DNA of 64,000 bases from Microbacteriaceae bacterium (GCA_025464975.1 JAODMT010000024.1:186001-250000); one strand, 5' to 3'; positions 35,044-43,853 are shown, numbered from the stretch's first letter. Notes: generated from the sequence alone by a model not told the origin. Numbers and translations: made by a program.

Positions 35044-36348
35044 TCAGACCTTCTGGCCGGTGACCTCGGCCGTCACGATCTCCTCGGCCGCGAGCTGCGT
35101 CCCGAAGTGCGTGACGCGCACCCGGCGGTCGATGTAGTGCACCCGAAGTCCCTGGTACTTGATGAGCCAACCGAGTCCGACGAGCATGGCCAGGATCCCG
35201 GATGCCGCGCCAACTCCGAGTGCCCAGCGCGGCCCGAACTCGTTGGCGACCCAGCCGACGATGGGGGCGCCGATGGGAGTTCCGCCCATGAAGATCGCCA
35301 TGTAGATGGCCATGACCCGCCCGCGAACCGGGGCCGGAGTGGAGAGCTGAACCGCGCCGTTCGCCGTCGTCATCATTGTCTGAGAGGCGAGACCGACGAC
35401 AGCGAGGGCCACCGCGAATCCCCAGTAGCTCGGCATGAGGGCCGCCGCGGTCGCGCCGAGGCCGAACACGCCGGAGGCCACGAAAAGGAAGCGCAGCCTC
35501 GGCTTGTCCCGGCGCGCCGACAGGAGCGCCCCGACCACCGATCCGATCGCCATCAGGGAGGAGAGAACCCCGAACTCGGCCGCGCCGGCGTGGAACACCA
35601 CGGTGGACATCGTGGAGATGAAGATGGGGAAGTTCAGGCCGAAGGTCCCGATGAGGAACACCATCACGAGAATGACCATGATGTCGGGCCTCGTGCGCAC
35701 GTACCGGAACCCCTCGACGAGATTGCCCTTCCGCCCCGTGGCCTTCGCGGTGCGCTCGAGGTCGTTCGTGTGCAGGAACGCGAGCGAGAGCAGCACGGCC
35801 CCGAAGGATCCGGCGTTGATAAGGAACACCCAGCCGGCGCCGACCGCTGCGGTGAGAAGGCCGGCGACCGCCGGCCCGATCATGCGCGCGGCGCTGAAGG
35901 AGGCGGAGTTGAGGGCGACCGCGTTGGAGAGGTTCGCGCCGCCGACCAGTTGGGAGACGAAGGTCTGGCGGGCCGGAGCGTCGAAGGCGGCGACGCAGCC
36001 CAACAGCAGCGCGAAGACGTAGACCTGCCAGAGCTGCACCGCATTGGTGACCGTGAGCACCCCGAGCGCGAGCCCGAGCACTCCCATGCCGCCCTGCGTG
36101 AACATGAGCACCTTGCGCTGGTCGAACCGATCCGCGACCAGTCCGCTCAGGGGGAGCAGCAAGAGCTGCGGCCCGAACTGCAGCGCCATGACGAAGCCGA
36201 CCGCCGCGGCATCGTGGTGGGTGAGCTGGGTCAGAACTATCCAGTCCTGTGCGGTGCGTTGCATCCACGTGCCAACGTTCGACACGAGAGCGCCGGCCGC
36301 CCAGACGCGATAGTTGTAGGTGCTCAGAGAGCGGAACATCGAACTCAA
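35044..36348 (-). CDS. MFS transporter (enterobactin-exporter-like group)
   Basis: 434 residues with about twelve hydrophobic segments. The NYRVWAAGALVSNVGTWMQRTAQDWIVLTQLT start and LVADRFDQRKVLMFTQ loop are typical of the MFS_3 group. ARMIGPAVAGLLTAAVGAGWVFLINAGSF lies mid-protein. Coupled to the MarR gene upstream (ATGA overlap), which suggests a drug- or metabolite-inducible exporter. Substrate unknown. Confidence 0.92.
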   Translation of the reverse strand: MSSMFRSLSTYNYRVWAAGALVSNVGTWMQRTAQDWIVLTQLTHHDAAAVGFVMALQFGPQLLLLPLSGLVADRFDQRKVLMFTQGGMGVLGLALGVLTVTNAVQLWQVYVFALLLGCVAAFDAPARQTFVSQLVGGANLSNAVALNSASFSAARMIGPAVAGLLTAAVGAGWVFLINAGSFGAVLLSLAFLHTNDLERTAKATGRKGNLVEGFRYVRTRPDIMVILVMVFLIGTFGLNFPIFISTMSTVVFHAGAAEFGVLSSLMAIGSVVGALLSARRDKPRLRFLFVASGVFGLGATAAALMPSYWGFAVALAVVGLASQTMMTTANGAVQLSTPAPVRGRVMAIYMAIFMGGTPIGAPIVGWVANEFGPRWALGVGAASGILAMLVGLGWLIKYQGLRVHYIDRRVRVTHFGTQLAAEEIVTAEVTGQKV

Positions 36349-36758
36349 TTGTTGGCAAGCTCCTGAAGGATTGGGGTGACCTGGATCAGCAGGCGCCGCT
36401 GCTCAGTCGGAAGTGCCGCGAGCCGTTTGGTGAACCACGCGTCTCGGCGCCGCCGCGTCTCCCGGATGAATTCCCGCCCGGCATCGGACAGGTCAAGGGT
36501 CACCTTGCGGGCGTCATCCGAGGCGGTGGCCCGCGTGACGAGCCCGAGGGCGACCAGCGCGTTGACCGTGCGGTTCATGCTCGGCGGGGTGACCCGCTCG
36601 TGGTCGCTCAGGGACCCGAGGGACTGCGGGCCTTTGTTCGACAGGGCGAAGAGCACGGAGCGTTGACCCTCGGTGACCTCGTCGTCGGCCTGCATCGAGC
36701 GGATGCGGCGGGCCAGACGCTGGATTGCCAGCCGGAGGTCCTGATCGTCGTGAGCCAT
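36345..36758 (-). CDS. MarR family transcriptional regulator
   Basis: 137 residues. Winged helix: VTEGQRSVLFALSNKGPQSLGSLSDHERVTPPSMNRTVNALVALGLVTRATASDDARKVTLDLS, with the wing residues D-DARK. It should repress its own operon with the MFS transporter through the palindrome at 36765-36790, directly upstream of its start. No ribosome site precedes the ATG. Confidence 0.92.
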   Translation of the reverse strand: MAHDDQDLRLAIQRLARRIRSMQADDEVTEGQRSVLFALSNKGPQSLGSLSDHERVTPPSMNRTVNALVALGLVTRATASDDARKVTLDLSDAGREFIRETRRRRDAWFTKRLAALPTEQRRLLIQVTPILQELANN

Positions 36759-36764
36759 ATATCG

Positions 36765-36790
36765 TTAGCATAGCTTATTAGCTTTGCTAA
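36765..36790. promoter_or_regulatory. MarR operator palindrome
   Basis: TTAGCATAGCT (36765-36775) and AGCTTTGCTAA (36780-36790) form an 11-bp inverted repeat with one mismatch and a 4-nt spacer. It begins 7 bp from the MarR start and would cover its promoter. Confidence 0.75.
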
Positions 36791-36878
36791 GTAAAATGAA
36801 ACGGCCCGCGTCATCCGCGGCCCCAGGACCGCTCGGCCATACACTGGAATCGTCCGATTGAGGGTGCAAGGAATCCAC

Positions 36879-37754
36879 ATGATCCAGTTCACCGCCGCGC
36901 GCCAGGAGCGCACTTTCGTCGACGCGGACGGCGTCACCATCCACTTCTACCAGTGGAAGAGCGGCAATCCGATCGGTGTGCTGCAGATCGTGCACGGCCT
37001 AGGTGATCACGCCGGCCGGTATGAGGAACTTGCCCAGCGGATGGTCGCGGCCGGGTTCACCGTCTACGCCGACGACCACCGTGGACACGGGCTGACCGGT
37101 CTCGGTCAGTGGGGCGGGGACCACAGCAAGCTCGGCCGGCTCGGACCGGGCGGGATGCGGTCCACCATCCGATCGGTGCGGGAACTCCTGCCAATCATCC
37201 GGGCCGAAAACGCCGGGCTGCCCGTCACAATGCTCGGCCAGAGCTGGGGCTCGCTCATTGCGCAGGCAATCGTGAACCGGCATGTGGATGACTACGACGC
37301 ACTGATCCTCACCGGAACGGCCTATCGCACGCTCATCCACATGAACGGGGGAGACCTCGCCAAGCGGCACGCCCACCTCGGCACGACAGGCTACGAGTGG
37401 CTGAGCCGCGACGAAACGGTCGGGCAGCGGTTTTTCGACGATCCGCTGACTTTCAAGGCGAACGGAATGAAGCTGTTCGGACTCGCCGACAGCCTTCGCC
37501 TGCTCGGCCGTCCGGCGCGCCGACTTCGCCGCGACATCCCGGTGCTCATCCAGATCGGCAGCGAAGACACGCTCGGCGGCACGAAGAGCGTCGAGCTGTT
37601 GGCCCGGTCGTACCTGCGACGGTCGCGACTGACCCAGGTCAGGGTGATCGTGTACCCGGAGGCGAGACACGAGATCTTCAACGAGACCAACCGCGACGAG
37701 GTCGTGAGCGACACGATCGGCTGGCTGAAGTTGCAGTTCGCCCCGGCAGTCTGA
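36879..37754 (+). CDS. Alpha/beta hydrolase, monoacylglycerol-lipase-like
   Basis: 291 residues. The oxyanion region is IVHGLGDHAGRYEELAQRM with YADDHRGHGLT. The triad is Ser in MLGQSWGSLIAQ, Asp in GSEDTLGG and His in EARHEIFNE. The pattern matches serine lysophospholipase / monoglyceride lipase enzymes. The ATG at 36879 has AAGGAA upstream and is preferred to an upstream TTG. The promoter region is shared with the divergent MarR operon. Confidence 0.88.
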   Translation: MIQFTAARQERTFVDADGVTIHFYQWKSGNPIGVLQIVHGLGDHAGRYEELAQRMVAAGFTVYADDHRGHGLTGLGQWGGDHSKLGRLGPGGMRSTIRSVRELLPIIRAENAGLPVTMLGQSWGSLIAQAIVNRHVDDYDALILTGTAYRTLIHMNGGDLAKRHAHLGTTGYEWLSRDETVGQRFFDDPLTFKANGMKLFGLADSLRLLGRPARRLRRDIPVLIQIGSEDTLGGTKSVELLARSYLRRSRLTQVRVIVYPEARHEIFNETNRDEVVSDTIGWLKLQFAPAV

Positions 37755-37790
37755 CTGCGGAGTCGCTCTCGTGCAACCTCGTGAACTGTG

Positions 37791-38222
37791 ATGCCAGGCA
37801 TCTTCACGCAGATTATCGCGGGCGAGTCGCCCGCGCGTTTCGTCTGGACGGATGACATCTGTGTCGCCTTTCTCACCATCGAGCCGCGCGGTCCCGGGCA
37901 CACCCTCGTTGTGCCGCGGGAGGAGGTGGACCGCTGGCTCGACGTGGATGCCGAGACGATGGAGCACCTCATGCGGGTGGCGCGGCAGATCAGCCTCGCT
38001 CAACGCGAGGAGTGGGACTCCGACCGGGTCGGCCTCATGATCGAGGGCTACGTCGTGCCGCACCTGCACATTCACATCTGGCCGTCCTGGTCGCCGTTCG
38101 AATTCCACCCCGGCGGCATCGACCGGAAGGCCAATCCGCTGCATCTCGACCAGAACGCGGTTCGCCTTCGCGCGCGGCTGAGGGTCAACGGTCACGGCGA
38201 TCGGGTGCCGGACGAGGATTAG
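37791..38222 (+). CDS. HIT family hydrolase
   Basis: 143 residues. N-terminal PGIFTQIIAGESPARFVWTDDICVAFLTIEPRGPGHTLVVPR and the active-site HLHIHIWP (H-x-H-x-H) define a histidine-triad nucleotide phosphohydrolase or transferase. The consensus fifth-position His is replaced by Pro, a variation seen in other HIT branches. Start ATG 37791 or GTG 37788; neither has a clear ribosome site. Partner substrate unknown. Confidence 0.88.
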   Translation: MPGIFTQIIAGESPARFVWTDDICVAFLTIEPRGPGHTLVVPREEVDRWLDVDAETMEHLMRVARQISLAQREEWDSDRVGLMIEGYVVPHLHIHIWPSWSPFEFHPGGIDRKANPLHLDQNAVRLRARLRVNGHGDRVPDED

Positions 38223-38251
38223 GCTTGGTCCGGCTCGAGAAAGGCAACTCA

Positions 38252-39301
38252 ATGCACGGTGAGTACAAGGTCCCCGGCGGCAAGCTCGTGGTCGTCGACC
38301 TCGACGTGATCGACGGCCGCATCCAAAACTTCCGACTCTCGGGTGACTTCTTTCTCGAACCGGACTCCGCGTTGGCCCTCATCAACGGTGCCGTCAACGG
38401 CCTGACCGAGGACAGCGACGCCGCAACCATTTCCGCGGCGGTGCAGCGCGCGCTGCCGACCGATGCCGTGCTGCTCGGCTTCTCCGCGGACGCCGTGGCC
38501 GTCGCCATCCGCCGTTCCCTCGCGCGGGCGACGAGCTGGACAGACTACGACTGGCAGCTCATCCACGGCGCCGCCTATCCGCCGGTGGTGCAGATGGCGC
38601 TCGACCAGGTGCTCTCCGAGGAGGTCGGCGCGGGCACCCGCAAGCCGACCCTGCGCATCTGGGAATGGAACGAGCCCGGGGTCGTCATCGGCAGTTTCCA
38701 GTCCGTGAAGAACGAGGTCGACATCGATAACGCCGCAAAGTACGGCTTTCAGGTCGTGCGGCGGGTCAGTGGAGGCGGCGCCATGTTCATGGAGGCCGGC
38801 TCCGTGATCACCTACTCGATCTATGCCCCGACCGCGCTCGTGCACGGCATGACCTTCGCCGATTCCTACGCCTTCCTCGACGAGTGGGTGATCACCGCCC
38901 TCAAGTCGCTCGGGATCGACGCGAGTTACCAGCCGCTCAACGACATCACGAGTCCGACCGGCAAGATCGGCGGTGCGGCGCAGAAGCGGCTCGGTACCGG
39001 TGCCGTGCTTCACCACGTGACCATGAGCTATGACATGGACGGCGACCGGATGGTCGAGGTGTTGCGGATCGGCCGCGAGAAGATGAGCGACAAGGGCACC
39101 AAGAGCGCCAATAAGCGAGTGGATCCGCTGCGCAGCCAGACCGGACTGAGCCGCGCCGAGATCATCGAGCGGATGGAGCAGACCTTCACGCGGCTCTACG
39201 GAGCGATGCCGAGTGAGGTGACGCCGAAGGAGTTGGCACGAGCCGAACAGCTCGTGGCCGAGAAATTCGGCACCGACGAGTGGTTATACCGGGTTCCCTG
39301 A
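38252..39301 (+). CDS. Lipoate--protein ligase family protein, permuted domain order
   Basis: 349 residues. Residues 1-~85 (MHGEYKVPGGKLVVVDLDV, RIQNFRLSGDFFLEPDSAL) resemble the accessory domain that lies C-terminal in E. coli LplA. Residues ~100-349 are the BPL/LplA catalytic domain: LRIWEWNEPGVVIGSFQS, VVRRVSGGGAMFMEAGSVITYSIY and the Lys of SPTGKIGGAAQKR. It activates and attaches lipoate to dehydrogenase subunits. A GAAAGG site precedes the ATG. Confidence 0.88.
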   Translation: MHGEYKVPGGKLVVVDLDVIDGRIQNFRLSGDFFLEPDSALALINGAVNGLTEDSDAATISAAVQRALPTDAVLLGFSADAVAVAIRRSLARATSWTDYDWQLIHGAAYPPVVQMALDQVLSEEVGAGTRKPTLRIWEWNEPGVVIGSFQSVKNEVDIDNAAKYGFQVVRRVSGGGAMFMEAGSVITYSIYAPTALVHGMTFADSYAFLDEWVITALKSLGIDASYQPLNDITSPTGKIGGAAQKRLGTGAVLHHVTMSYDMDGDRMVEVLRIGREKMSDKGTKSANKRVDPLRSQTGLSRAEIIERMEQTFTRLYGAMPSEVTPKELARAEQLVAEKFGTDEWLYRVP

Positions 39302-39365
39302 GGGTCCCGCTAATATACTGCCGCGGAGTTCTCCCGGGCGGTACACCATCGCTTACCCTTGAACG

Positions 39366-39686
39366 GTGAACTGGTGGATATTCGGGGGCGTCGTCGTCGG
39401 CGTTGTGGTCCTCGGATTTCTCGCGCAACGGTTCGGGATGATCGATCTCGTGGGCAAGAGCAATGCCCGCAGTGCCGGCAACGGGGCCAGCCTCATCGGA
39501 ATCGGCGACGAGGTCTTCGCCCCCAGCCGTCACGAGGCGGCCATCGAGATGGATCGCCAGACCATCCTGCCCGCCCCCGCGCCGCTCGCGGGAGATCCGT
39601 TGAAGGCGGCGGAACAGGCCGGGGTCTACAACGGGCGAGTCACCATTGAGCTGCCGCGGGACGTCCAGAAGCGGCCCCGCCACTAG
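39366..39686 (+). CDS. Single-pass membrane protein, unknown function
   Basis: 106 residues. One N-terminal transmembrane helix (WWIFGGVVVGVVVLGFLAQ), then a polar region containing EVFAPSRHEAAIEMDRQTILPAPAP. GTG start at 39366 with TACCCT (39354-39359) six bases upstream and no ribosome site, so probably leaderless. Resembles uncharacterised small actinobacterial proteins; role unknown. Confidence 0.7.
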   Translation: MNWWIFGGVVVGVVVLGFLAQRFGMIDLVGKSNARSAGNGASLIGIGDEVFAPSRHEAAIEMDRQTILPAPAPLAGDPLKAAEQAGVYNGRVTIELPRDVQKRPRH

Positions 39687-39704
39687 GCGGTCCGCTCGCC
39701 CGGC

Positions 39705-39992
39705 TCAGCCTCGCTCCTCGAGCTCCCGGTATTCCGGGTGCCGGCGGAGCCAGTCGATCACGAACGGGCACTCCGCCACGACCCGGTGGCCGCTCTCGGT
39801 GCGGACCAGGTCGAGGACCTCCTGAATCATCTCGTCGCCAAGGCCGGCGCCTCGCAGGCTCGGGTCTACCTCGGTGTGCGTGATGTGCATCGCGTTGCCG
39901 CGAAGGGTGTAGTCGGTGAGCCCGACCTGCTTCCCGTCCTTCTCGAAGACGTAGCGATTCTGCCCCGGGAGGTGCTGCACTGCGCTCGACAT
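39705..39992 (-). CDS. GNAT family N-acetyltransferase (YjdJ-like, short)
   Basis: 95 residues. YVFEKDGKQVGLTDYTLRGNAMHITHTEVDPSLRGAGLGDEMIQEVLDLVR holds the acetyl-CoA loop RGAGLGDEM. HRVVAECPFVIDWLRRHPEY is the typical C-terminus of the Gcn5-related YjdJ group. Leaderless start likely: TAGTCT (39999-40004) is six bases upstream of the ATG. Confidence 0.88.
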   Translation of the reverse strand: MSSAVQHLPGQNRYVFEKDGKQVGLTDYTLRGNAMHITHTEVDPSLRGAGLGDEMIQEVLDLVRTESGHRVVAECPFVIDWLRRHPEYRELEERG

Positions 39993-40061
39993 CACTCGAG
40001 ACTACGTTCGCCGGGCGTGGCATGCAAAGCGGCATCCTCCGCGCTGGGGGAGAATGGATCA

Positions 40062-40913
40062 ATGCCGCAACGTTGGACGCCCGAATCGCCCGACCGCGTC
40101 ATCCTTGGCGACAATCTCGACGTCGTCGCGGCCCTGCCCGACGCGGCATTCACCGTGGTCTACCTCGACCCGCCGTTCAACACCGGGCGCGCGCAGGCCC
40201 GGCAGTCCACCACGAGCGTGCGTTCCGCATCCGGTCCGATCAGGGGTTTCAAGGGTCAGCAGTACGAACGGATCCGTGGCGACCTGATGAGTTACGACGA
40301 CCAGTTCGAGGACTATTGGACGTTCCTCGAGCCGCGGCTCGCCGAAGCCTGGCGGCTGCTCGCCGACGACGGCACGCTCTATCTTCATCTCGATTACCGG
40401 GAGGCGCACTACGCGAAGGTGCTGCTTGACGCCCTCTTCGGCCGGGAAAGTTTTCTGAACGAGATCATCTGGGCCTACGACTACGGAGCCAAGTCCAAGA
40501 GCAAGTGGCCGACGAAACACGACACGATTCTCGTCTATGTGAAGAACCCGCTGGCCTACCATTTCGACTCGACGACTGTCGATCGTGAACCGTACATGGC
40601 ACCCGGGCTCGTGACCCCGGAACAGGTGAAACGCGGCAAGCTGCCGACCGACGTCTGGTGGCATACCATCGTGTCGCCGACCGGGCGGGAGAAGACCGGA
40701 TACCCGACGCAGAAGCCGGAGGGAATCCTTCGCCGGATCATCCAGGCGTCGAGCCGCGAGGGAGACTGGGTGCTCGACTTCTTCGCCGGATCGGGAACGA
40801 CCGGAGCGGTCGCGGCGGCGCTCGGCCGCCGCTTCGTGCTCGTCGACCGCAGCGAGGAATCGATCGCGGTCATTCGCGCACGGTTGGACCGCGCGAGCGT
40901 CGCGTTCGAGTAG
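40062..40913 (+). CDS. Site-specific DNA methyltransferase (beta-order, adenine or N4-cytosine)
   Basis: 283 residues. The catalytic motif IV VVYLDPPFNTG comes early and the SAM-binding motif I DFFAGSGTTGAVAAALGRRFVLVD comes late, the beta-class order. PTQKPEGILRRII precedes motif I. It methylates an amino group of adenine (N6) or cytosine (N4) at an unknown site. No restriction endonuclease gene lies nearby, so it is an orphan enzyme. GGGGGAGAA precedes the ATG. The stop codon is the first of a series of in-frame stops in the 18-bp tandem repeat that follows. Confidence 0.92.
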   Translation: MPQRWTPESPDRVILGDNLDVVAALPDAAFTVVYLDPPFNTGRAQARQSTTSVRSASGPIRGFKGQQYERIRGDLMSYDDQFEDYWTFLEPRLAEAWRLLADDGTLYLHLDYREAHYAKVLLDALFGRESFLNEIIWAYDYGAKSKSKWPTKHDTILVYVKNPLAYHFDSTTVDREPYMAPGLVTPEQVKRGKLPTDVWWHTIVSPTGREKTGYPTQKPEGILRRIIQASSREGDWVLDFFAGSGTTGAVAAALGRRFVLVDRSEESIAVIRARLDRASVAFE

Positions 40914-41016
40914 GCCCAGCCACTCAAGTAAGCCCAGCCACTCAAGTAAGCCCAGCCACTCGAGTAGGCCCAGCCACTCAAGTAAGCCCTGCCACTCGAG
41001 AAGCCCAGCCACTCAA
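40910..41016. repeat. 18-bp tandem repeat, six units
   Basis: Consensus GTAAGCCCAGCCACTCAA. Units begin at 40910, 40928, 40946, 40964, 40982 and 41000; the last is 17 nt. Variation is limited to A/G at position 4, A/T at position 9 and A/G at position 17. It starts inside the methyltransferase stop codon and ends 30 bp before a bidirectional terminator. On the minus strand it would encode GLLEWL repeats, but no start or ribosome site supports translation. Confidence 0.9.
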
Positions 41017-41046
41017 GTCGGGCCTGTTCTCTCGCCCAACGCAAAA

Positions 41047-41077
41047 GGGCGGCCCACCGAATGCCGGTGGACCGCCC
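41047..41077. terminator. Bidirectional intrinsic terminator
   Basis: GGGCGGCCCACC (41047-41058) pairs with GGTGGACCGCCC (41066-41077), one mismatch, 7-nt loop. AAAA precedes and a T-rich TTGTTTT follows, so it can stop transcription from both the methyltransferase and the convergent exporter gene. Confidence 0.85.
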
Positions 41078-41102
41078 CATTGTTTTGGCGAAGAAGAAGC
41101 CG

Positions 41103-42887
41103 CTACGACTTGCGCGCCGGCTCCTCCTGAACGCCATCGGCGTCTCGTGCGGAGGTGTCGGGCTGGAGCGGGGCGCCCACCATCTCGGCCGCTTGCGTCG
41201 CGAGGATCGCCGCGTCGGCATCCGCGACCTCCTGCAGGGCGGACTTCTGCCGCAACGGCGTCGCCTTGAGGAAGAAGCTCAGCACGAACGCGACGAGAAT
41301 CACGATCAGGCTCAACCAGAAACCGGCGACGGTCGCGTCGGCGAAGCCGTGCAGGAACGGCGCGGCGAGGGCGTGGGTGGCCGTGTTCAGGAACGCGGTG
41401 TCGCCGTTCAGCGCATCGCCCAGTTTCGTCGGATCCTTTAGGATGCCCAGGATCTGGGTGTTCTTGGGATCGGTGAGAACCTTCGGGTCGGACAGGGCAG
41501 CCTTCAGGTTGGCGGCGAGGGTCGGGTCGGCGAACGCACTCTTGATGGTGTCGGGCACCCGGCTGAACAGCGCGGAGAAGATCACGGCCACGCCCAGGGT
41601 TCCACCGATCTGGCGGAAGAAGGTGGACGAGGATGTGGCGACGCCGATGTCACGCGTGCCGACCGCGTTCTGGCAGGCGATGGTGAGCGTCTTCATCAGC
41701 TGGCCGAGGCCGAGGCCGACGAACAGCATCCCGAGCATCACGAACCAGATCGGAGTCGCGGCCGAAATGAAGGTGAACAGGAAGAAGCCGACGCCCATCA
41801 CGAAGGTGCCGATGATCGGGAAGATGCGGTAGCGCCCGGTGCGAGAGATGATCTGACCGCTCACGATCGACGAGATCATCAGGCCGAGGATCATCGGAAG
41901 CAGCTGGAAGCCGCTCTGGGTAGGGGACGAACCATTCACGATCTGCAGGAACAGCGGGATAGAGGAGAGGGCGCCGAACATGCCGAAACCGACGAGGACA
42001 CCGAGCACGGTCGCCATCGAGAAGGTACGGCTCTTGAACAGCTTGAGCGGGATCAGCGCGTCATCGCCCATCATCCGTTCGACCAGGATGAAGGCCAGGA
42101 TGCCGAGGCCGCCGATGATGTAGCAGGCCCACGATCCGCCGGAGGTCCAACCCCAGTCCCGACCCTGCTCGGCGACGAGGAGAAGAGGTGCGACGGCCAG
42201 GATGACGGTTGCCGCTCCCCACCAGTCGATACGGACCCCGCGGTTGACGCTGCGCTTGGGGAGGTGAAGGAATCGCATGACCATCACGAGCGCGATGATG
42301 CCGATCGGCACGTTGATCAGGAAGACCCAACGCCACCCGACGATGCCGAGGATGAACGGTGCACCGGCGAACAGTCCGCCGATAAGCGGGCCGATGACGC
42401 TCGAGATTCCGAAGACGGCGAGGAAGTAGCCCTGGTACTTTGCTCGCTCACGCGGGGCGAGCATGTCGCCCATGATGGCGAGCGGCAGGGCCATCAGGCC
42501 ACCGGCGCCGAGTCCCTGGAGGGCGCGGAAACCGGCGAGTTCGATCATCGACTGGGCGAAACCGGACGCGATGGAGCCGACCAGGAAAATCGAAATCGCG
42601 AAGATGAAGAGCGGCCGGCGTCCGAAGATGTCCGACAGCTTTCCGTAGATCGGCGTCGCGATGGTCGACACGATCAGGTAGGCCGTGGTCACCCAGGCCT
42701 GCTGGCTGAGGCCGTGTAGGTCATCCGAGATGGTGCGGATGGATGTTCCCACGACGGTCTGGTCGAGGGAGGAGAGAAACATCCCAGCCATCAGTCCGTA
42801 GATCACTAGGAGAATCTGGCGGTGGCTCATGATGCCGCCCGATTCGTGGACTGCTTTAGCCCTGGTGGCGGCGTCGGCGCGTGACAT
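41103..42887 (-). CDS. DHA2 family MFS drug exporter (EmrB/QacA type)
   Basis: 594 residues with about fourteen hydrophobic segments. Motif SLDQTVVGTSIRTISDDLHG in helix 1, IYGKLSDIFGRRPLF (MFS motif A) and LAGFRALQGLGAGGLMALPLAIMGDM (motif C region) define the DHA2 group. A hydrophilic insert of ~80 residues (KSAFADPTLAANLKAALSDP) precedes the last helix, common in actinobacterial members. The ATG at 42887 follows GAGG with a 7-nt spacer. Proton-driven efflux of unknown drug or metabolite. Confidence 0.93.
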   Translation of the reverse strand: MSRADAATRAKAVHESGGIMSHRQILLVIYGLMAGMFLSSLDQTVVGTSIRTISDDLHGLSQQAWVTTAYLIVSTIATPIYGKLSDIFGRRPLFIFAISIFLVGSIASGFAQSMIELAGFRALQGLGAGGLMALPLAIMGDMLAPRERAKYQGYFLAVFGISSVIGPLIGGLFAGAPFILGIVGWRWVFLINVPIGIIALVMVMRFLHLPKRSVNRGVRIDWWGAATVILAVAPLLLVAEQGRDWGWTSGGSWACYIIGGLGILAFILVERMMGDDALIPLKLFKSRTFSMATVLGVLVGFGMFGALSSIPLFLQIVNGSSPTQSGFQLLPMILGLMISSIVSGQIISRTGRYRIFPIIGTFVMGVGFFLFTFISAATPIWFVMLGMLFVGLGLGQLMKTLTIACQNAVGTRDIGVATSSSTFFRQIGGTLGVAVIFSALFSRVPDTIKSAFADPTLAANLKAALSDPKVLTDPKNTQILGILKDPTKLGDALNGDTAFLNTATHALAAPFLHGFADATVAGFWLSLIVILVAFVLSFFLKATPLRQKSALQEVADADAAILATQAAEMVGAPLQPDTSARDADGVQEEPARKS

Positions 42888-42997
42888 AGTCGTTCCTCGT
42901 TCTGTAGTGGGAGTTCGCGTCTTAAAAGAGAATGGCCACCGTGAACGCATCCAACAGTGGCAGAAAATCTTGCGTAGACTGCAAACTTACACCCGAG

Positions 42998-43035
42998 GCA
43001 ACCAAATGTGCAAGTTGTCATAGGGCAACCAAATG
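42998..43035. repeat. Direct repeat between divergent genes
   Basis: GCAACCAAATG occurs at 42998-43008 and 43025-43035, 27 bp apart, in the gap between the exporter and the carboxypeptidase. A possible regulator site; unproven. Confidence 0.35.
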
Positions 43036-43064
43036 CGTCCTGTCCGAGCGCTAGCCTCGTGCAC

Positions 43065-43853
43065 ATGCAATCACATCGCGTTTCTCTGGTCGCGGGCCTC
43101 GGCCTTGCCGTTCTGCTGCTTTCAGGGTGTGCGACGGCGACGCCGGGATCGACGCACCGGCCGGCCGCCTCTGCCTCGTCGAGCGCCGCCCCCAGCAGCG
43201 CGCCGTCGCCGACGCCCACCCCGACTCCGCCGTCATTCGACAAGAGCGCGCTTTCCATCGACGACCCGAACAGCATCTGGGTCGTCGTGAACAAGCTGCG
43301 CCCACTGCAGCCGGCCAACTACGCGCCGGCGGTCGTGCTGCCGAGCGAGCCGCACATTGCGCAGCCAGCCTCGTCGAGCATGCGCCCCGAGGCGGCCGCG
43401 GCCCTTCAGCAGATGTTCGCCGCCGGCGCCGCCGAGGGCGCTGGAGCGATGCAGATCCAGAACGCGTACCGTTCCTATGCCGTGCAGGTCAACACTCACA
43501 ACGGCCAGGTCGCCCGGCTCGGCCAGGCCAAGGCGGACATCCTCAGCGCGCGCCCCGGCTACAGCGAGCACCAGACCGGGCTCGCCGTCGACGTCGCGGC
43601 GCTACCGAGCAAGTGCGACATCGAGGCGTGCTTCGGTCAGACCCCGCAGGGCGTGTGGCTCGCGGCGAACGCGTACCGCTTCGGCTTCATCCTGCGTTAC
43701 CCAGCCGACAAGCAAGCGGTAACCGGCTACGTCTTCGAGCCGTGGCACTTCCGGTACGTCGGCATCCCGCTCGCGACCGAGATGCACAACACCGGGGTCA
43801 CCACGCTCGAGGAATTCTTCGGCCTGCCCGCCGCCCCCAACTACGCCCCCTGA
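43065..43853 (+). CDS. D-alanyl-D-alanine carboxypeptidase lipoprotein (M15B/VanY type)
   Basis: 262 residues. Signal peptide VSLVAGLGLAVLLLSGC ends in a lipobox Cys. A Ser/Pro/Thr-rich linker (~residues 30-60) spans the wall. The M15B zinc peptidase core shows SRP-like YRSYAVQ, the His/Asp pair in YSEHQTGLAVDVA and the C-terminal EPWHFRYVG. It trims the terminal D-Ala of peptidoglycan stem peptides outside the membrane. Leaderless start: TAGCCT (43052-43057) lies seven bases before the ATG. Confidence 0.92.
   Translation: MQSHRVSLVAGLGLAVLLLSGCATATPGSTHRPAASASSSAAPSSAPSPTPTPTPPSFDKSALSIDDPNSIWVVVNKLRPLQPANYAPAVVLPSEPHIAQPASSSMRPEAAAALQQMFAAGAAEGAGAMQIQNAYRSYAVQVNTHNGQVARLGQAKADILSARPGYSEHQTGLAVDVAALPSKCDIEACFGQTPQGVWLAANAYRFGFILRYPADKQAVTGYVFEPWHFRYVGIPLATEMHNTGVTTLEEFFGLPAAPNYAP

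Noticed and set aside
40062-40913. Restriction-modification system
   Set aside because: Only a methyltransferase is present; neighbours are an acetyltransferase and a drug exporter, with no endonuclease or specificity subunit.
40910-41016. CRISPR-like appearance of the regularly spaced repeat
   Set aside because: Units are directly abutting with no spacers and no cas genes nearby; a simple tandem repeat.
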